Shown piece after piece: positions 10,205 through 22,394 of a DNA stretch of 64,000 nt (position 1 is the stretch's first letter; each line of letters starts with the position of its first letter). The position numbers and the translations under genes were made by a program. The notes under the pieces are model-generated. The model worked only from the letters and a program-made list of their open reading frames with translations. It was not told where the DNA came from and ran no database searches. Origin of the DNA: Emydura subglobosa (taxonomy: Eukaryota > Chordata > Testudines > Chelidae); contig ML679961.1 of NCBI GenBank assembly GCA_007922225.1, positions 9,171,433-9,235,432 of the forward strand, in the 5' to 3' direction.

Positions 10205-10980
10205 TGGTTTTTAAATGTGAAGTTTGAAGAAAATATCATTTTAATCCTATATAATTTAGATATTTAGCACTTTATAGAATGAAGCAAAAATGAAAGGAAG
10301 GAAACCAAATATTTAAGAATCTGTTCTTAGTTTGTGTATAAATCCATATATATTTATTTTGTATTAGACTGACTTGGCCATGGGAAGTGCTGGGGCTGCT
10401 CAGCTGTTGAAGTTAGTGGGAGTTAAGGGTGTTCAGGACATCAATGTGTCAGGTCCTCCAATAATTGTACTTTATTCCTACTGCTTTGAAAGAGATTTTC
10501 TGGGTTCATGGGGTCTGATCCAAAGCCCCTTGAAGTGACTGGAAAGATTCTCATTGATTTCAGTGAGTTTTGGTTCAGGCCCCTACTAACTATCAAGCGA
10601 GTAGAATATTTAAGTGTCCCCACTATGTATAGATTGCCACCCGTACTTCTAGGGCTTTAACTCTTGCTAGTGGGAAAGCTGTGGATTATGAAGAGATACC
10701 CTTTGCAAGGAGAAGAAGAATAATTATTTTGTAGAAGAGGTTACTTTGGCAACATGTTATGTTCCACAACATGGACAGCCTAGTCTATGGGGTTTCCGAC
10801 TCTCCCATACCTGTCATTACCTCTGTGTGAATGAGAACAGGCTAACCATGTTACTTTTCCTCATATGAATAGACCCAAGAAACACACTCTAGTAAGAAAA
10901 GACTGCTGAAAGACCAAAGACAACTGTGTTTTCTCCTGTTACAAAATATAATAAAAAAATAAAATTGGGTGTTGAGACGA
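9795..10980 (+). other. CGRRF1: Predicted CGRRF1 3'UTR with polyadenylation signals
   Basis: This is AT-rich non-coding sequence directly after the CGRRF1 stop codon. Candidate poly(A) signals are ATTAAA near 10099 and two closely spaced AATAAA hexamers at 10950-10955 and 10958-10963. The latter would give a 3'UTR of about 1.2 kb. Which site is used cannot be told from sequence. A long GT microsatellite sits inside (separate entry), and a short degenerate palindromic repeat (about 10500-10580) also lies within it. Confidence 0.6.
10161..10202. repeat. (GT)21 microsatellite in CGRRF1 3'UTR
   Basis: This is an uninterrupted run of TG dinucleotides, 42 bp long. It lies about 370 bp after the CGRRF1 stop codon, upstream of the paired AATAAA signals, so it would be transcribed. 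Confidence 0.98.
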
Positions 10981-11477
10981 GAAATTATTCTGTTCACTTC
11001 TTGATACAAGAAAGACTAATGTAATTCAGGGTGATGTAACTTCTAGGCCAGGACTTCTCATCTGGTGGGATGAGACACCACAGTAAAGGACCCCTTGGGA
11101 GAGCAATTTGCTCCCTACTCCTTGCTCTGCCACTGCTCCACCAGCCCCTCCAATCCCAGAGCAGCTTCTCAGGCCTCCCCTTCCCTCCACACAGCACTCA
11201 CTCTGTGGAGGGAAAGCATGGCTTCAAGAGGCATCTCCCACAGCCTCTTCTACTGGCACTGCCCTGGAACTGAACACTGAGCCTGGGAGTTCCCAATCCA
11301 GAACACTAAATGATCTATCGTTTCTTGCCATGACGCCAATTGCAAAAAGCTTCATGGCCGAAACCAATTGTGGGAGCTGGAAGGTCATGCCAAGAAACCC
11401 TGGGTGGTCTTTGGGGGTGAGGGAGAGGAGGAAGGTTAAGAGACAGTGCACTGAGCTACCTGTGATTTATTAGGAAG

Positions 11478-11675
11478 AAGTGTGGTTTGTTGGGGTGAGT
11501 CCTGGAATCACCTTCAGAATTCTAATCTCTGGTCCCCCTCGGTAGCTTTAAGGAAGTGTCATCACTTGCACCATGTATCAAACAGAGATAATAGCTCTGG
11601 GTGTTGTGAGGACCAATTAATGTTTGCAAAGAGCTTTTGAGGGTAGAAAGTACTGGTTGGATGCTAAGGCCTGTT
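11478..11675 (+). repeat. MIR-type SINE
   Basis: The order of degenerate blocks is MIR-like: TCCTGGAATC, then AGGAAGTGTCATCACTTGCACC, then AACAGAGATAATAGCTCTGG, TGTTGTGAGGACCAATTAATG and GCAAAGAGCTTTTGAGGGTAGAAAG. This corresponds to the body and 3' part of a MIR-class CORE-SINE in + orientation. Confidence 0.65.
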
Positions 11676-13145
11676 CTAATTTAACTGTGTATTAACTATA
11701 AAATCATCTCTCACTATACAGGTGCACCCCCAGAGACCAAGTTATGGTGTCCCAGTGCCACCTGTCTGAGATTCCCTGGGCAGGATTAGCCCATTTGCAC
11801 GTTCAGCCTCCTGTGCCCTGCAATACAAATGCTCTCAGAGGAACTGATGACCATGATCTTACGCAGTCTCTGTCCAGATGATGGCCAACCCACCAGGCTT
11901 TCACATAGATCAGACCAGAGAATATTTTTAAGTAGTAATAGTTCCACATTTGCAGATAATCAGATGTCTGGTATATATAATGAGAAAGCACTCCAAACAC
12001 TTAAGCAATAGACATCATAAATCCTATGGGCTCTGTGTTCCTTTCCATTATACAGTCTCCGGGGGAGTAAACGGGATGGAATGAGGGCATTAAGCTCATG
12101 GAAAGGAAGGAGCAGAACTCCGCAGCATCTTCTCCCTCTGCACTGAGTCTGAAGGTGGCCTTCTGAATCTGCTTCACAAATGTGGGACTCTGCAAATTTT
12201 CAGGCCCGGAGCAGTGGCAGTCCCCAGCGTGTTCCCCTCTAGACCCCACAGGTCCTTGAGCGGAATGTCATACATGAGTTAAATCATGAGGGACGCTGTG
12301 GGAGTCTACTTTGCTGCAGGCGACGGAGGTACCTCATGCTAGCATGGTTCCTGATGCAGTTTTGTGGACAGGAGTCAGAGGGCCTGCAGGCCAGCATAAG
12401 GGGTGGAATCTCTATGCTGATGTTCCAAGATTCCCAGAAATAGCCCCTGATTTTTCCTGGGACTCTGCAGTTGGGGGATCCACCCCACCCAGCCTGTTCC
12501 AGGAAATCATTAATCTTTTTGCTCAAAGAGGAGGACAACCCTAGACACCTGCCCCTTCAGACAGTTTAATTAATTTTTCCGTGTCCACCAGCGTTTTCCT
12601 TGGGCTTGTAGTACCGCACCTTATAATATTAGATAAATGATAAATCTCTGACTTCAATGGGAGCAGAGTTAGGCTACCACTGAGCACTTGGGGGGATCCC
12701 ACCCAAGATATTTATTTCTGGCACGACCCGAAATGGTGTGTTTCAGAGCTGTTACAGAAGCAGTTTGAACCAAACTCTTCCCCTGTGAATGATGTATTTT
12801 CAGACCTTTCTGCAAGTCCCGCTCTTGGAGTCCCAGAAAAATTTTCTGAAACCCACTTTCCTGACAGGAGAGCTGTTCCTTTCTGCCTCAGGGCGAGATC
12901 AGAACTCTGAACTGGCATCGTGTTTGTAGCAGGGCGTTTCCCCCATTATGTATTTTGACGGGACCGTCTCTGTATCTACCTCAGACAACTACAACACGAA
13001 GGGATATTTCCCAGTTACCTCCCACTCTGTTCAGGTCTCATCATTGCGACAAAGATCTTGACCCACCAAAATGAATATCTTCCCAAGAAATGTTTTCTCT
13101 CTTGCCCCTTGCCACCTGACATACAGATAGCCTCTCTTCCTCGAT
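11676..13145. other. Intergenic, no recognised gene
   Basis: The short frames on both strands show no known domain. A weak short-palindrome remnant is visible near 12640-12700. I see nothing else supportable. Confidence 0.45.
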
Positions 13146-13149
13146 TCAT

Positions 13150-13400
13150 GGGCTAATTCTTACTTATTTATTTTACAGGAGCACCTAGTGACTGCTGAGA
13201 TCAGGCCCCATTGTGCTGTGTATACACATAACCTGTCTGGAGGAGCTAACAATCTAAATAAACAAGGATAGGAGTAGAAACACAGGTGTAGGGAGTTGAA
13301 CTGACTTGCTTAAGGACATGTAGCAGGTCAGTACCAGAGCTGGGAGGAGAACCCAGGCATCCTGAGTCCCACTCTAGTGCCCTATCCATCAGACCCCATT
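13150..13400 (-). repeat. MIR-type SINE, reverse orientation, with dispersed tail
   Basis: Read on the + strand, it shows TTTACAGGAGCACCTAGTGA, CCCCATTGTGCTGTG, GAACTGACTTGCTTAAGG, AGCAGGTCAGTACCAGAGC, GGAGAACCCAGGCATCCTGA and CCTATCCATCAGACC. These are the reverse complement of the MIR core, A/B-box side last. It is the longest MIR copy in the window. Confidence 0.75.
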
Positions 13401-13429
13401 GGAGCTCTTCCTCTCCTGCAGCATAAGGG

Positions 13430-13695
13430 TTGGTTTACATGCTGTTTTTGTACTACTTTAACTGTCACTTTAAAAATCAGTATAGTTAAATCAGTACAAC
13501 CCCATCTGGTGGATGCAATTGGTGTACAGGTGCTTATATCAGTATAGCTTATTCCTGTACATTAATGAGAATAAGATAAGCTGATGTAATCATCTTTACA
13601 GCGGCATAACTGCATCCACACCCGGGGGGGGATTGTACTGCTTTAATTAGGTCAGTTTCTAAACAGATATAGTTAAAGCTGTCTATTAACAAGTC
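13430..13695. repeat. hAT-like MITE remnant (GTATAGTTAAA-rich)
   Basis: It contains repeated phrases such as CAGTATAGTTAAATCAGTAC, TTATATCAGTATAGCTTATT and ACAGATATAGTTAAAGC, with ends resembling TTGGTTTACA and CTGTCTATTAAC. It resembles the reptile repeats that begin near GGTCTACAC and contain palindromic GGTATAGCTAT segments. Family assignment is tentative. Confidence 0.45.
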
Positions 13696-14869
13696 CTAAC
13701 ATTGGAGGATTCCTTATAACCAAGACTGAGAATTTAAAATGAAGTGATCACCAGCCATGGCTTTTGTAATTAGACGGATCAAACATGTCCTGTTTCTAAT
13801 ACCATCAGCCTTTTACTTTCCTTGAGAAGATGGGCAAGAATATAGTTTGGGGGGGGGAACAAGCAGCCTTAATAGATATGTAACAACATCCCCTGTGCTG
13901 CCCAGGGAGGAGAAATCCTCTTCACTTCATTCAAATGTTATCACCTGTTCTCTGAACAGTCAGAAGCATCTCATGCAGAATGGACATAGAGAAAGCGTCC
14001 CCATTTGTGTTGGGCAATGTGAAAAGCCATTAGACATCCTGTCACTGGCCAGCATCCTGCCCCACCATCTGACTGCCAGCTTTGCCGGGTGAGTGGATAA
14101 CCCAGGCTTTGGTTCCATGGCTTGGTGCCCTGAAGAGTAGTTGGGGGATGGCGGAGTTTGGATATTGAACAGGGCAGCATTTACAATGAATAGGGGGTGT
14201 ATAAACATGTTACTATTTACCCTCTAGTCTTGGGGCGAACAGCATGTGATGCATGATTGGAGCTGAACATTCGGGCATCAATGTAGACAGCCCACAGAGC
14301 CTTACACATGTGAACATCAGGTCTGGTTTGTGAGGATATCCAGTGTGACATTGCCCAGGCTGCTGATTGTACTGAACTTCTGTGCCTGTTGTCAAGGGGA
14401 TCTGCCAGCCATCACTTATGCAGACCTGTTAAGGAGTAACTGAAAAAACAGCCTCCGTATCAGTGGGAAGAGACATTATTCTTGGCAATACAGAACAGGA
14501 GCAAGTCATAATAATGATGTATTCAGCGTCGCTACAGTCTCAGTGAGAGCTCTCTGCAGAACAGGATTTTACAATCCTGACTCCATCTCCCCTCGGCATG
14601 CTGCCTCCTAAGCGTAAAGTGCCTTCTTATCCCAGCTACTGGTCTAGTTAATAAAGCCACCAGCCTGTTCACAGCCAAAACCCTCCTTAATCTCACTTCT
14701 ACCAGGCATTCACAAAATGGAAAAACGGCGTGCAAAGTTATTTGTTCCTCTAGGCTCCTTAATGAGTCTTGTCTTCTTATTTCCGTTGGGTGACATTCAG
14801 ATACCCCCTCTGCTCCTTTGTGTAGACCTATACATGATTTAAGTAGAACTGATTGAAAATTAAAAGCGA

Positions 14870-15185
14870 GTTACCCAACAAAAGTTTCAAATTTCAACAT
14901 TGATTTAATGTCAAAGGATTCAAAAGAGAGAAATTATTCATGGTTTTGTAACTTTTTCATGGATTTTTTTAATCAAACTTTTTCCCATTTTTTTCCAAAA
15001 TCAAAATGGTGTTTGGAATTTTTTTTGAGGGCCCAAGCTCAGTTTTCATTAAACAAACAAAAAACAACTCAAATAACTATTTCAAGAATGTTTTTGATAA
15101 AAATATGAAAATTTTCACCCAAAATCAAAATTTTTAACCATGTTAATAATTTATTATGGGGAAAAAAGATCAATTTTTGAAAAAA
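14870..15185. repeat. A/T-rich fold-back-like repeat
   Basis: The region is dominated by alternating runs such as TTTTTTCCAAAATCAAAATGG and GATAAAAATATGAAAATTTTCACC, with partial self-complementarity. A similar block lies at 53028-53365. It is probably a degenerate MITE; any coding potential is chance. Confidence 0.4.
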
Positions 15186-15550
15186 TTGGAACATAACACA
15201 TAATTAGACTGTGGAACTCACTGCCACAGGGGGTCATTGAGGCCAGGAACTTAATAGGATTCAAAAAGAGACTGGATAGTTACATGAATATCAAGAATAT
15301 CCAGTTGTCATAATTAATGATAACACAACTTTTGGAAAGCATATTAAACCTCTTGCTTTAGGACTTAAGACAATATCTAACTATTAGAGAGCTGAAGGAA
15401 CTGAGTAGGAGACAGATTATCTCACAGTTGCCTTCTGCTGGGTTCTTCTACCTTCCTCTAATGCTTCTGATGTTGGCTCCCAACAGAGATAGGCAACAGA
15501 ATAGGGTATATGGGTGATCCAGTCTGGAAGCTCCTATGTTCCTATGGAAT
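15186..15550 (+). mobile_element. CR1 LINE 3' end
   Basis: It begins with the end of CR1 ORF2: a frame reading WNSLPQGVIEARNLIGF then KRLDSYMN. A 3' UTR follows, containing CCTTCTGCTGGGTTCTTCTA and ending GGAAGCTCCTATGTTCCTAT. It is an old 5'-truncated copy. Confidence 0.75.
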
Positions 15551-16039
15551 TTCCCTCTTAGATGTAACCACTTTGTGGCAGGGATGGACTTCATTCTCTG
15601 TTTCATACAGCGCCAAGCACATTATCAGCATTTAATTATTAAGTAAGAAAGAAAGCATTGATTGTGCAGGTGCCACCCACATTTGTCTACCAAGATACAG
15701 TGGGCCAACCTTCCTGAGAGAATTCCTGGCACTAAGGGGCTGTTAGATGAGCAATTTCCCAGCCTATGCAGATTTCATAGCTCTTTGGGAACAGTTGGAC
15801 CCAAAGCCTCAAGCCATTTAATTGAACAATGCCTCTGCAGGGATCAGCATCTTGTTTCATCAGGACCATCTGCTTGCAGCATATCCCCATTCAGCTCCGA
15901 ATCCTCAGACAAGCTGTTGTCATTAACAGCAGAACTGACTGGAAATATTTTGAAAAATCCAATTGCCGTATGTCAACATGATGAGAGGGTAAGGGATATA
16001 GCCATCTCGCTGCCAGGCACGGCTGGAACGGTTATACAC

Positions 16040-16148
16040 ATGAAGGCCCCAGTCCTGCAAATACTCATGCACATTCTTGACTTTAATGGGTCTCCTCAGC
16101 TGTGTAAAGTTAAGCATGTGCAAAAGTGTTGGCATAGTTGGGGCCTAT
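16040..16148. repeat. Short palindromic MITE, GGCCCC-type ends
   Basis: It starts near AAGGCCCCAGTCCTGCAAAT and ends near CATAGTTGGGGCCTA, with the centre TTGACTTTAATGGGTC. ATGCACATTCTTGAC on the left pairs with a TTAAGCATGTGC-like stretch on the right. Same family as the element at 4231. Confidence 0.6.
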
Positions 16149-16589
16149 GTTTGTGTTTAAATTTAAGGGGACAATTGAAATGTGGCAAAATGTGACACTC
16201 CTCCCTCTCTTTAAATAAATGCTTCAGATCCCATTTTTCCTTAGCACCTCTTGATCAGGGATTGCCTATATCACCATATTATACAGCAGTCCAGAACATC
16301 TTTGTGAGGGGTGGTCTTTTCATTTTGCTTTCATGTCTGTAGCCTGGTTCTCCTGAGCAACCTTATACGATGAATTATCATGTGCTTATGGTAGAGACAA
16401 ACATTTTGTGAAAGGCTGGAAATCTGATTCATTCACTATAGACGTGTGATGGTGCTTAGTCCAGGAGGTGGGGGGATTCACAAAACAACTACCTGACAAT
16501 GATTGGGCATTGGGTGTATTATGATCACCACAGCCTGTCCTGCTGACAAGTATTGTCTCCATGTGTTCCCTCCCTGATGCGTTATCATC

Positions 16590-16750
16590 TCTTGTCTTGT
16601 ATTAGATTGCAAGCATGTCAGGGCAGGGATTGATTTTTTGTTTTGTGTTTGCACAGTGCCTAGCACAATGAGGTCTTGGTGCAGGATTGAGGTGCGTAGG
16701 TACCACCGGAGCAGAAATAGTAATAATAATGAATTAATAATAACAGAAAA
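16590..16750 (+). repeat. Ancient dispersed repeat, MIR/CORE-type tail
   Basis: It contains TTGTATTAGATTGCAAGCAT, CAGGGCAGGGATTGATTTTT, TGTTTGCACAGTGCCTAGCA, CAATGAGGTC and a terminal AATAATAATG tail. This is the orientation opposite to the fragment at 2118-2232. A second, more diverged copy is at about 37030-37155. Confidence 0.6.
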
Positions 16751-18620
16751 ATAATTCACAAGTTCACTGCCTCATTCACTGTGGATTTGGAGGTATTGCA
16801 GGCTATGAAGTATTTGCCACACATTGAACGAGGAGGATAAAAATAAATCATGAACAGCTGTCTCATCCAACTTGGGCACTGAGGGTGAAATTTAGCCCTG
16901 TGCAGAGAATAAGAATAAGGTTTATGCAGCCTTGAAACTCTATTAAAATCTTCAAAAAATAAGGCCTCCAGGGGAATTTAAGTGGGACCCAGACCTTTTG
17001 CTGATTCTCTCCATGGGATGAATTTCACCCAGAATGAGACAGGAATCCTTCAGAAAAAGATAGCATGTGATCATGTTGTTAAGGATTGTGTTATAATGCA
17101 CAACAAGGAGGAGTTAAGGTTGTACAGGCAACCTTAACGTCACCTTTTTCTGAGTTTGTGCATTTAACTTTGCAAGTTGATTGTTCTTTTAGTTTTTTGG
17201 TATACATTTTTTGTAAGAATTATATATTTTAATTTCAGAATCCAAAGTAGCTTAAAAGAGAAGCCATGGCATTTGGTTGACCTTTCCCTGTACAACATTT
17301 CAATAGCAAAGTCAAGAGGTTTTGTAGTTCATTATTTTATTATGCAGATTCTAATATTTTTATTAATGTTAGGTTTTAGTGAGATCTGACATGTGGGTCC
17401 TAATGTGATGGACACCATGGTACACTTCTATGTACATAGGTATGCTATCATATAGGGTTATCAGAGGTGAGCAATTGTTTCCATTTAACTCGTATTAGAA
17501 AGTTCTCCTACTATCTAGGAATCAATGGGAGTTATGCACGTAAATACCTTTAAAAATCTGGGCCTTAGCGATGCATAACTTCAGCTGGTTGTTTCCAGCC
17601 AATTATGCACCAGGATATTTCTTTTGGATGTAACAATAATACTTTTGTTGTAAAAATTGCAATAGACACCTACATTCATGGTTAAAAACCATAAAAGGTT
17701 ATAACAGTAGCACGGCAGTGTTTTGGGTTTTTACCATGGGTCAGACCCATATTTGTTTTTATAAAGGTATGTATCTCGCCAGGACATTGTGAGAGTTAAT
17801 TAATTAGTGTTTATAAAGTGACCTGAGCTCCTCAGATGATAGGTGTAATGGTTTATTAATAATAGTAATCATTATTACTCTATTTATTTGTACTGCAGAA
17901 GGACAATGGATTAGTGTTTCCACAAATGTGGCAAAACGTAAACTTCCTAAGAGTAGCTCCAAAACCAAGATCAACCTTTGGTAAAACAGTGCTGTGTAAA
18001 TAAGAGAGAACTCTTGACGTTAGGCATTTTGCCTTGAGCTCATTGTACTATTAATGAATATAGTCTGTTCTCCCTTGTAATATGTTCCTATGCAAGATGT
18101 GCGCACAAATCCAGCAGATGGTGTATCCTATCAACTCCAGTTGTCATTCATCAACATGTTATAACTGTATGAGTTCTGTCAACACCAAGGTAAGGAAATG
18201 GGAGATTCTTTGATTGACCGTTTATTAAGACCGAGTTGTAAGATTAACAGATGGTTTGTTGGCAGGGAATATTTCATGTTTGTTTAATTAGTTGCAAGTT
18301 GTACTGAAAACAACATCTTTTTACATACAGATAAGTAAGTGTGTCTGTGAGATTGATCTTTTGTGCTGGATGTATAGGGAGGTGTTGGAAATTGCGTTTC
18401 ATATAACAGAGTTCCTGACTGGATTTCATATTCCCAAATATAAACCTCCTGAAAAATAGGGGTCTAGTGTGTTCATTAGTTGACTAGAAGTCCTTATCTC
18501 ACTGATAAAGGTAAGATATGCAGCAATAATTTTCTCCCTTTTAGGGATGGCTGCATATATTTTCATTACATTAAATCAAAGCCTATAGAATGTCATGAAT
18601 TTCCCTTACAATGCTAACTA
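16751..18620. other. Intergenic, no recognised gene
   Basis: AT-rich sequence without a frame that I can support. A short frame at 17177-17389 is hydrophobic but has no gene context. Confidence 0.45.
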
Positions 18621-18624
18621 ACAG

Positions 18625-18895
18625 AGAAAAAAACACAGAGACAGCATTGTGCTGGGATTCAGGAGTTATAGGTTCAATTCCCAGTTCAGCCACAGACTAC
18701 ATGTTTTTGTGTAAGTCACTTAACCTATCTGTGCCTCACTTTTTCTAGCTGCTTCCCTACCACACAGCAGGGGATAGTGATGCTTAATTTGTTACCTGCT
18801 GCTAAGGTTCATGCTTTGGAAAGCACTCTGAGACCCTGAGATGGAAGGTGCTGTTGAGGTTCCCATATCATTACCATGAAGCACAAGCAGTGCAT
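18625..18895 (+). repeat. MIR-type SINE
   Basis: The blocks GGTTCAATTCCCAGTTCAGC, CACAGACTACATGTTTTTGT, GTAAGTCACTTAACCTATCT, GTGCCTCACTTTTTCTAGC and GGAAAGCACTCTGAGACCC follow the MIR consensus order, including the B-box-like GGTTCAATTCC. Confidence 0.8.
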
Positions 18896-19914
18896 GGATT
18901 CCGCCTTTCATATTTTTTCCGCTGTGCCCACTTTGGAGACAAATAATTAAAATGTCACACTTTTGTTTATTTGTACAAAGTTCTTGTCAGATTTCTGCTT
19001 CTGCGTTGGAAATATTTGCTGAATTCTTCAATATATGTGCAGCGCAGTGCTCAGACTACTCCTGCTGGGGTTTAGGTATTTTGTCCAGCCGCAATGTACT
19101 AGATACATTAAAATCTGTGGAGTAAATCAATATCCTGAAAGCCAGATCTTGCCCTCAGTTATACCCCTGCAGCCTCACTTGCTGAGTTAATCCCTCTGTT
19201 CCCATGGATTCGATAGTGTTGCAGTGGCATAAGTGAGAGCAGAAGTTGACTCTGAGTGTTTGGAACATAAAACATCTGAACCAAAACTATTTCCTCCAGT
19301 GATGGTCCCCGCAAACACCTACTTTGTAAAATGTTATTGATTCTGTATTAAGTATAATCAATGGATTGTCAGGAGGCAGTGCTGATCTAGTGGCTTGGAG
19401 TTCAGGCTGAGAATCAAGCAATCTGGTGTTGTCAGGCTTTGGCTGCGTGTGTGTTCTCCCAGTGTATATGCTGTCCCAGCTTTGCGCAGATAGCCGATAC
19501 AGCAGACCTCAGTTGGATTTCCCAATAAGACGAGTGGTCCGTTTCAGTAAGGAAGGCACCAGGCCAGGTTTATTGCTGAAGAAGCACGGTGCTAGGACAT
19601 GTATGCCTGTGACAATGGACCAGTTCAGTGAACAGCGGGATTTTCCATTCTTCACTCAGCCAGACAAAGACACTCCTTTGAGACCCTCTTTTATACACTG
19701 GTATAAACAAGTTATGTAGAGCCCCTCTGACATAGTGAATTATCACCCTTTACCTTGTACTTTGTATCTTGTACCTTGTCACTGTTCACACATTCTCACC
19801 TCCTAATCAATGGTTGTGAATAGGCCTCAACTACTCTAACTGAATGGACTTTGATTATACCTAATTTCCCCATTGTTGTTCCTTACTCTTAGATGTACAT
19901 ATATACCTCCTATC

Positions 19915-20057
19915 TGATTTCTATTCCTTACATCTGACAAAATGGGTTACAGCCCATGAAAGCTTATGCCTGCAGAAATTAAATTTGTTAGTCTTTAAAG
20001 TGCTACAGGACTCTCATTGTTTTTGCTGTGTACAGACTAACACGGCTACCCCTCTGG
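19915..20057 (+). repeat. Dispersed repeat ending in AACACGGCTACC
   Basis: The phrases CATCTGACAAAATGGGTTAC, CCCATGAAAGCTTATG, AAAGTGCTACAGGACTCT and CAGACTAACACGGCTACCCC are well known from turtle genomes as a dispersed DNA-transposon-like end. I recognise the sequence but cannot fix its superfamily. It stands about 200 bp before the first DIRS element. Confidence 0.6.
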
Positions 20058-20257
20058 AACTTGTACCTGATGGTTCAACCAATACATCTCTATGCATCAT
20101 ATACTGTCATCCTGACCTTATCTAAAAGAAAGATCAGCATGTTCTTGTTATCTTTGGCGCATGTACTTGTACCATGCTTGGTATCGTGGTGTTCTGGTAC
20201 CACCTTTTTGGGATGTGCTTGCGTGAGTGTTCTGTGCCCACTGCTTCTTTAGGAATG

Positions 20258-20467
20258 TGTTTCTTCTTTGAGTGCTTGCTCATGTCAATTCCATGTTAGG
20301 TGTGTGCGCGCCCACTTGCACAGCTACCAGAAGTTTTTGCCTTAGCAGTACCCGTAGGGCCAGTTCCGGCACCCCTCCGGAGCGCCGCACTCATGCACTG
20401 GTATATGAACCGTCACCGACCCTACTCCCCCTCAGTTCCTTCTTCCAGCCTGTGATGGTTACTGGAA

Positions 20468-20470
<3 letters not shown>
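20258..20470. repeat. DIRS copy 1 left inverted terminal repeat
   Basis: Block order: GAGTGCTTGCTCATGTCAAT, TCCATGTTAGGTGTGTGCGC, GTTTTTGCCTTAGCAGTACC and CTCAGTTCCTTCTTCCAGCC. The reverse complement of 24165-24391 gives the same blocks in the same order. Confidence 0.88.
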
Positions 20471-20506
<36 letters not shown>

Positions 20507-20514
20507 AATTGCCT
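20470..20514. repeat. (CT)n microsatellite at DIRS gag deletion point
   Basis: A run of about 22 CT dinucleotides stands where copy 2 continues into some 2 kb of gag region, so it marks or caused the internal deletion. Confidence 0.9.
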
Positions 20515-20552
20515 GCTTAATAGTTGTAATATAGTTCTTTTTTAGTATAGGG

Positions 20553-21000
20553 TTGGTGGCTGCAAACAAATGGGACAGACAAAGTCAGGCGAGCTCCACC
20601 CCAGAAAATGAAAACTCTAAGAAGCTGGATCTGTTTGGGAGAAAATTGTATTCCACAGCCAGCCTTCAATTCAGAATAGCTTGCCAGCGAGCACTGCTGG
20701 GAAGATATAGCTATAATAACTGGGACTCATTGTTGAAATTTAAGGACTTGCTAACTCAGGAGTCAGGACAGGACTTTACTGCTATCCTAGAGGAGGGCAA
20801 AGCAGTAGCTAGAGCTGCCCTGTAGGTGGCACTGGACGCAACAGATTCGGCGGCAAGATCAATGGCCTCTGCTGTGTCCATGTTTGTGGCTGCAGTCATC
20901 GGGGTTACCCCAGGAGGTGCAGCAGTCGATTCAGGACCTCCCTTTTGAAGGCAATGCTCTATTTTCGGAGCAGACCGACACCAGACTCCAAGGCCTTAAA
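20553..21000 (+). pseudogene. DIRS copy 1 gag-like C-terminal remnant
   Basis: The frame contains KKLDLFGRKLYSTASLQ and RIACQRALLGRYSYNNW. These match, block for block, KKLDLLGRKVYSTGGLQ and RIANQQAILSCYNFN in copy 2 (about 30175-30280). This is the conserved block of the DIRS first ORF, thought to encode a gag-like nucleic-acid-binding protein. A stop at 20823-20825 interrupts the frame, and the following part continues with lower similarity. The N-terminal Cys-rich part present in copy 2 is deleted. Confidence 0.75.
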
Positions 21001-21449
21001 GATTCCAAGGCCACATCGCGCTTGCCAGGCCTCTACGTACTACAGGTCTGGTGGGTGCTGAGCACCCTTTCTTTTTCTGTGGGTGCCTCAGCCCCTCAGC
21101 ACCCACAGAGTCAGCACTCAACAGCCCAGAGTTCTGGGCCCCCCGCAGCATAGCTCCTGCAGGAGAAAGGACAAGGACAGAGGTTTTAACCATCGTTGCC
21201 CAGGCCCCGCCTCTTCCGCAACTCAGCCAGGCTCCTCTCACCACCCAAGTGGGCAGCACCAGCCATTCTGAGGGTACGCCCAAGGACAGTGTTCCAGTTC
21301 CACGCCAGGATCCAACTTTCCCCCTGTTCCTAAACCACTGTTGCCCTTCTTCCCTGCATGGGCCCAAATCACATCAGACCATTGTGTCCTCAGCACCATT
21401 TTGGTTAGCAACACTCTGCAGTTCTCCTCACTCCCCCTCTCCCCCCATC

Positions 21450-22140
21450 CCTCTTCAGGGATCCCTCTTATGAGCAACTTCCTATGGGTGGAGGCCATAG
21501 AGGAAGTTCCTCCAGAAGTGAAAGGGAAAGGGTTTTACTCCCATTACTTCCGTATCCCCAAAGCAAAAGGAGGCCTCAGACCTGTTTTGAACCTCCGCCT
21601 CAACAGGTATCTCAAGAGGCTGAAATTCCACATGGTCTCCCTAGCCTTTATCATCCCTTCCTTGGATCCAGGGAACTGGTACGACACCTTCGACGTAAGA
21701 GATGTGTACGTCCACATCTCAGTTTTCTCTAGCCACTGGAGATTCCTCCAGTTGACAGTAAATCAAACTCATGGTCAGTTTACGGCACTACTCTTTGGCC
21801 TCTCGTCCGCTCCAAGGGTTTTCACAAAATGGATGTCGGTGGTAGCTGCTTAACTGAGACATCTGGGAGTTCAGATTTATCCTTACCTGGATGACTGGCT
21901 TATCAAGGGCAGGTCACAGACTCAGGTCTGTCACAGCCTGCATCTGGTAATGACAACCTGCCAGCGCCTAGGGTTGTCAGTAAACAAACAAAAGTCAACT
22001 CTCTTCCCAGTCCAGCAGATAGGGTTTGTTGGAGCAGTCCTCAACTCCATCCAGGCCAGGGCTTTCCTCCCAGAGCCCTGGTTCCGAGCCATGTCCAGCA
22101 TGGTCAGACCTGGTTGGCCTTGGTGTACATCCTGAGCAGA
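21450..22140 (+). pseudogene. DIRS copy 1 reverse transcriptase remnant
   Basis: RT motifs in order: KGFYSHYFRIPKAKGGLRP, LNLRLNRYLKRLKF, YDTFDVRDVYVHI (palm motif, first Asp present), FTALLFGLSSAPRVFTK, and PYLDDW with the paired Asp codons at 21890-21895. A TAA after AA at about 21851 splits the frame just before that motif, and the thumb region continues in another frame to about 22135 (LSVNKQKSTLFPVQQIGF). The order of domains and the PYLDDW form are characteristic of DIRS RTs and distinguish it from the Gypsy RT at 5864. It is inactive because of stops and frameshifts, although the catalytic Asp pair is kept. Confidence 0.85.
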
Positions 22141-22394
22141 CACAGCTTAGACCATGTAGTCACAGTACCATCACACATCCTGGTCTTCCCTGAACTGGTG
22201 GTTGAATCCGCGTTTAGTAATGGAAGGCACGCCTTTCGAAAGGTTATCCCTCTTGGTGACACTGGTTTCCGACGCTTTGGACTTAGGTTGGGGGGGCCCA
22301 TATCAACAATCTCAGCACCCAGGGATTCTGGTCTCAAGAGGACCACAACCTCCATATAAACGTTAGGGAGATCAAGGCTATTCGACTAGTCTTA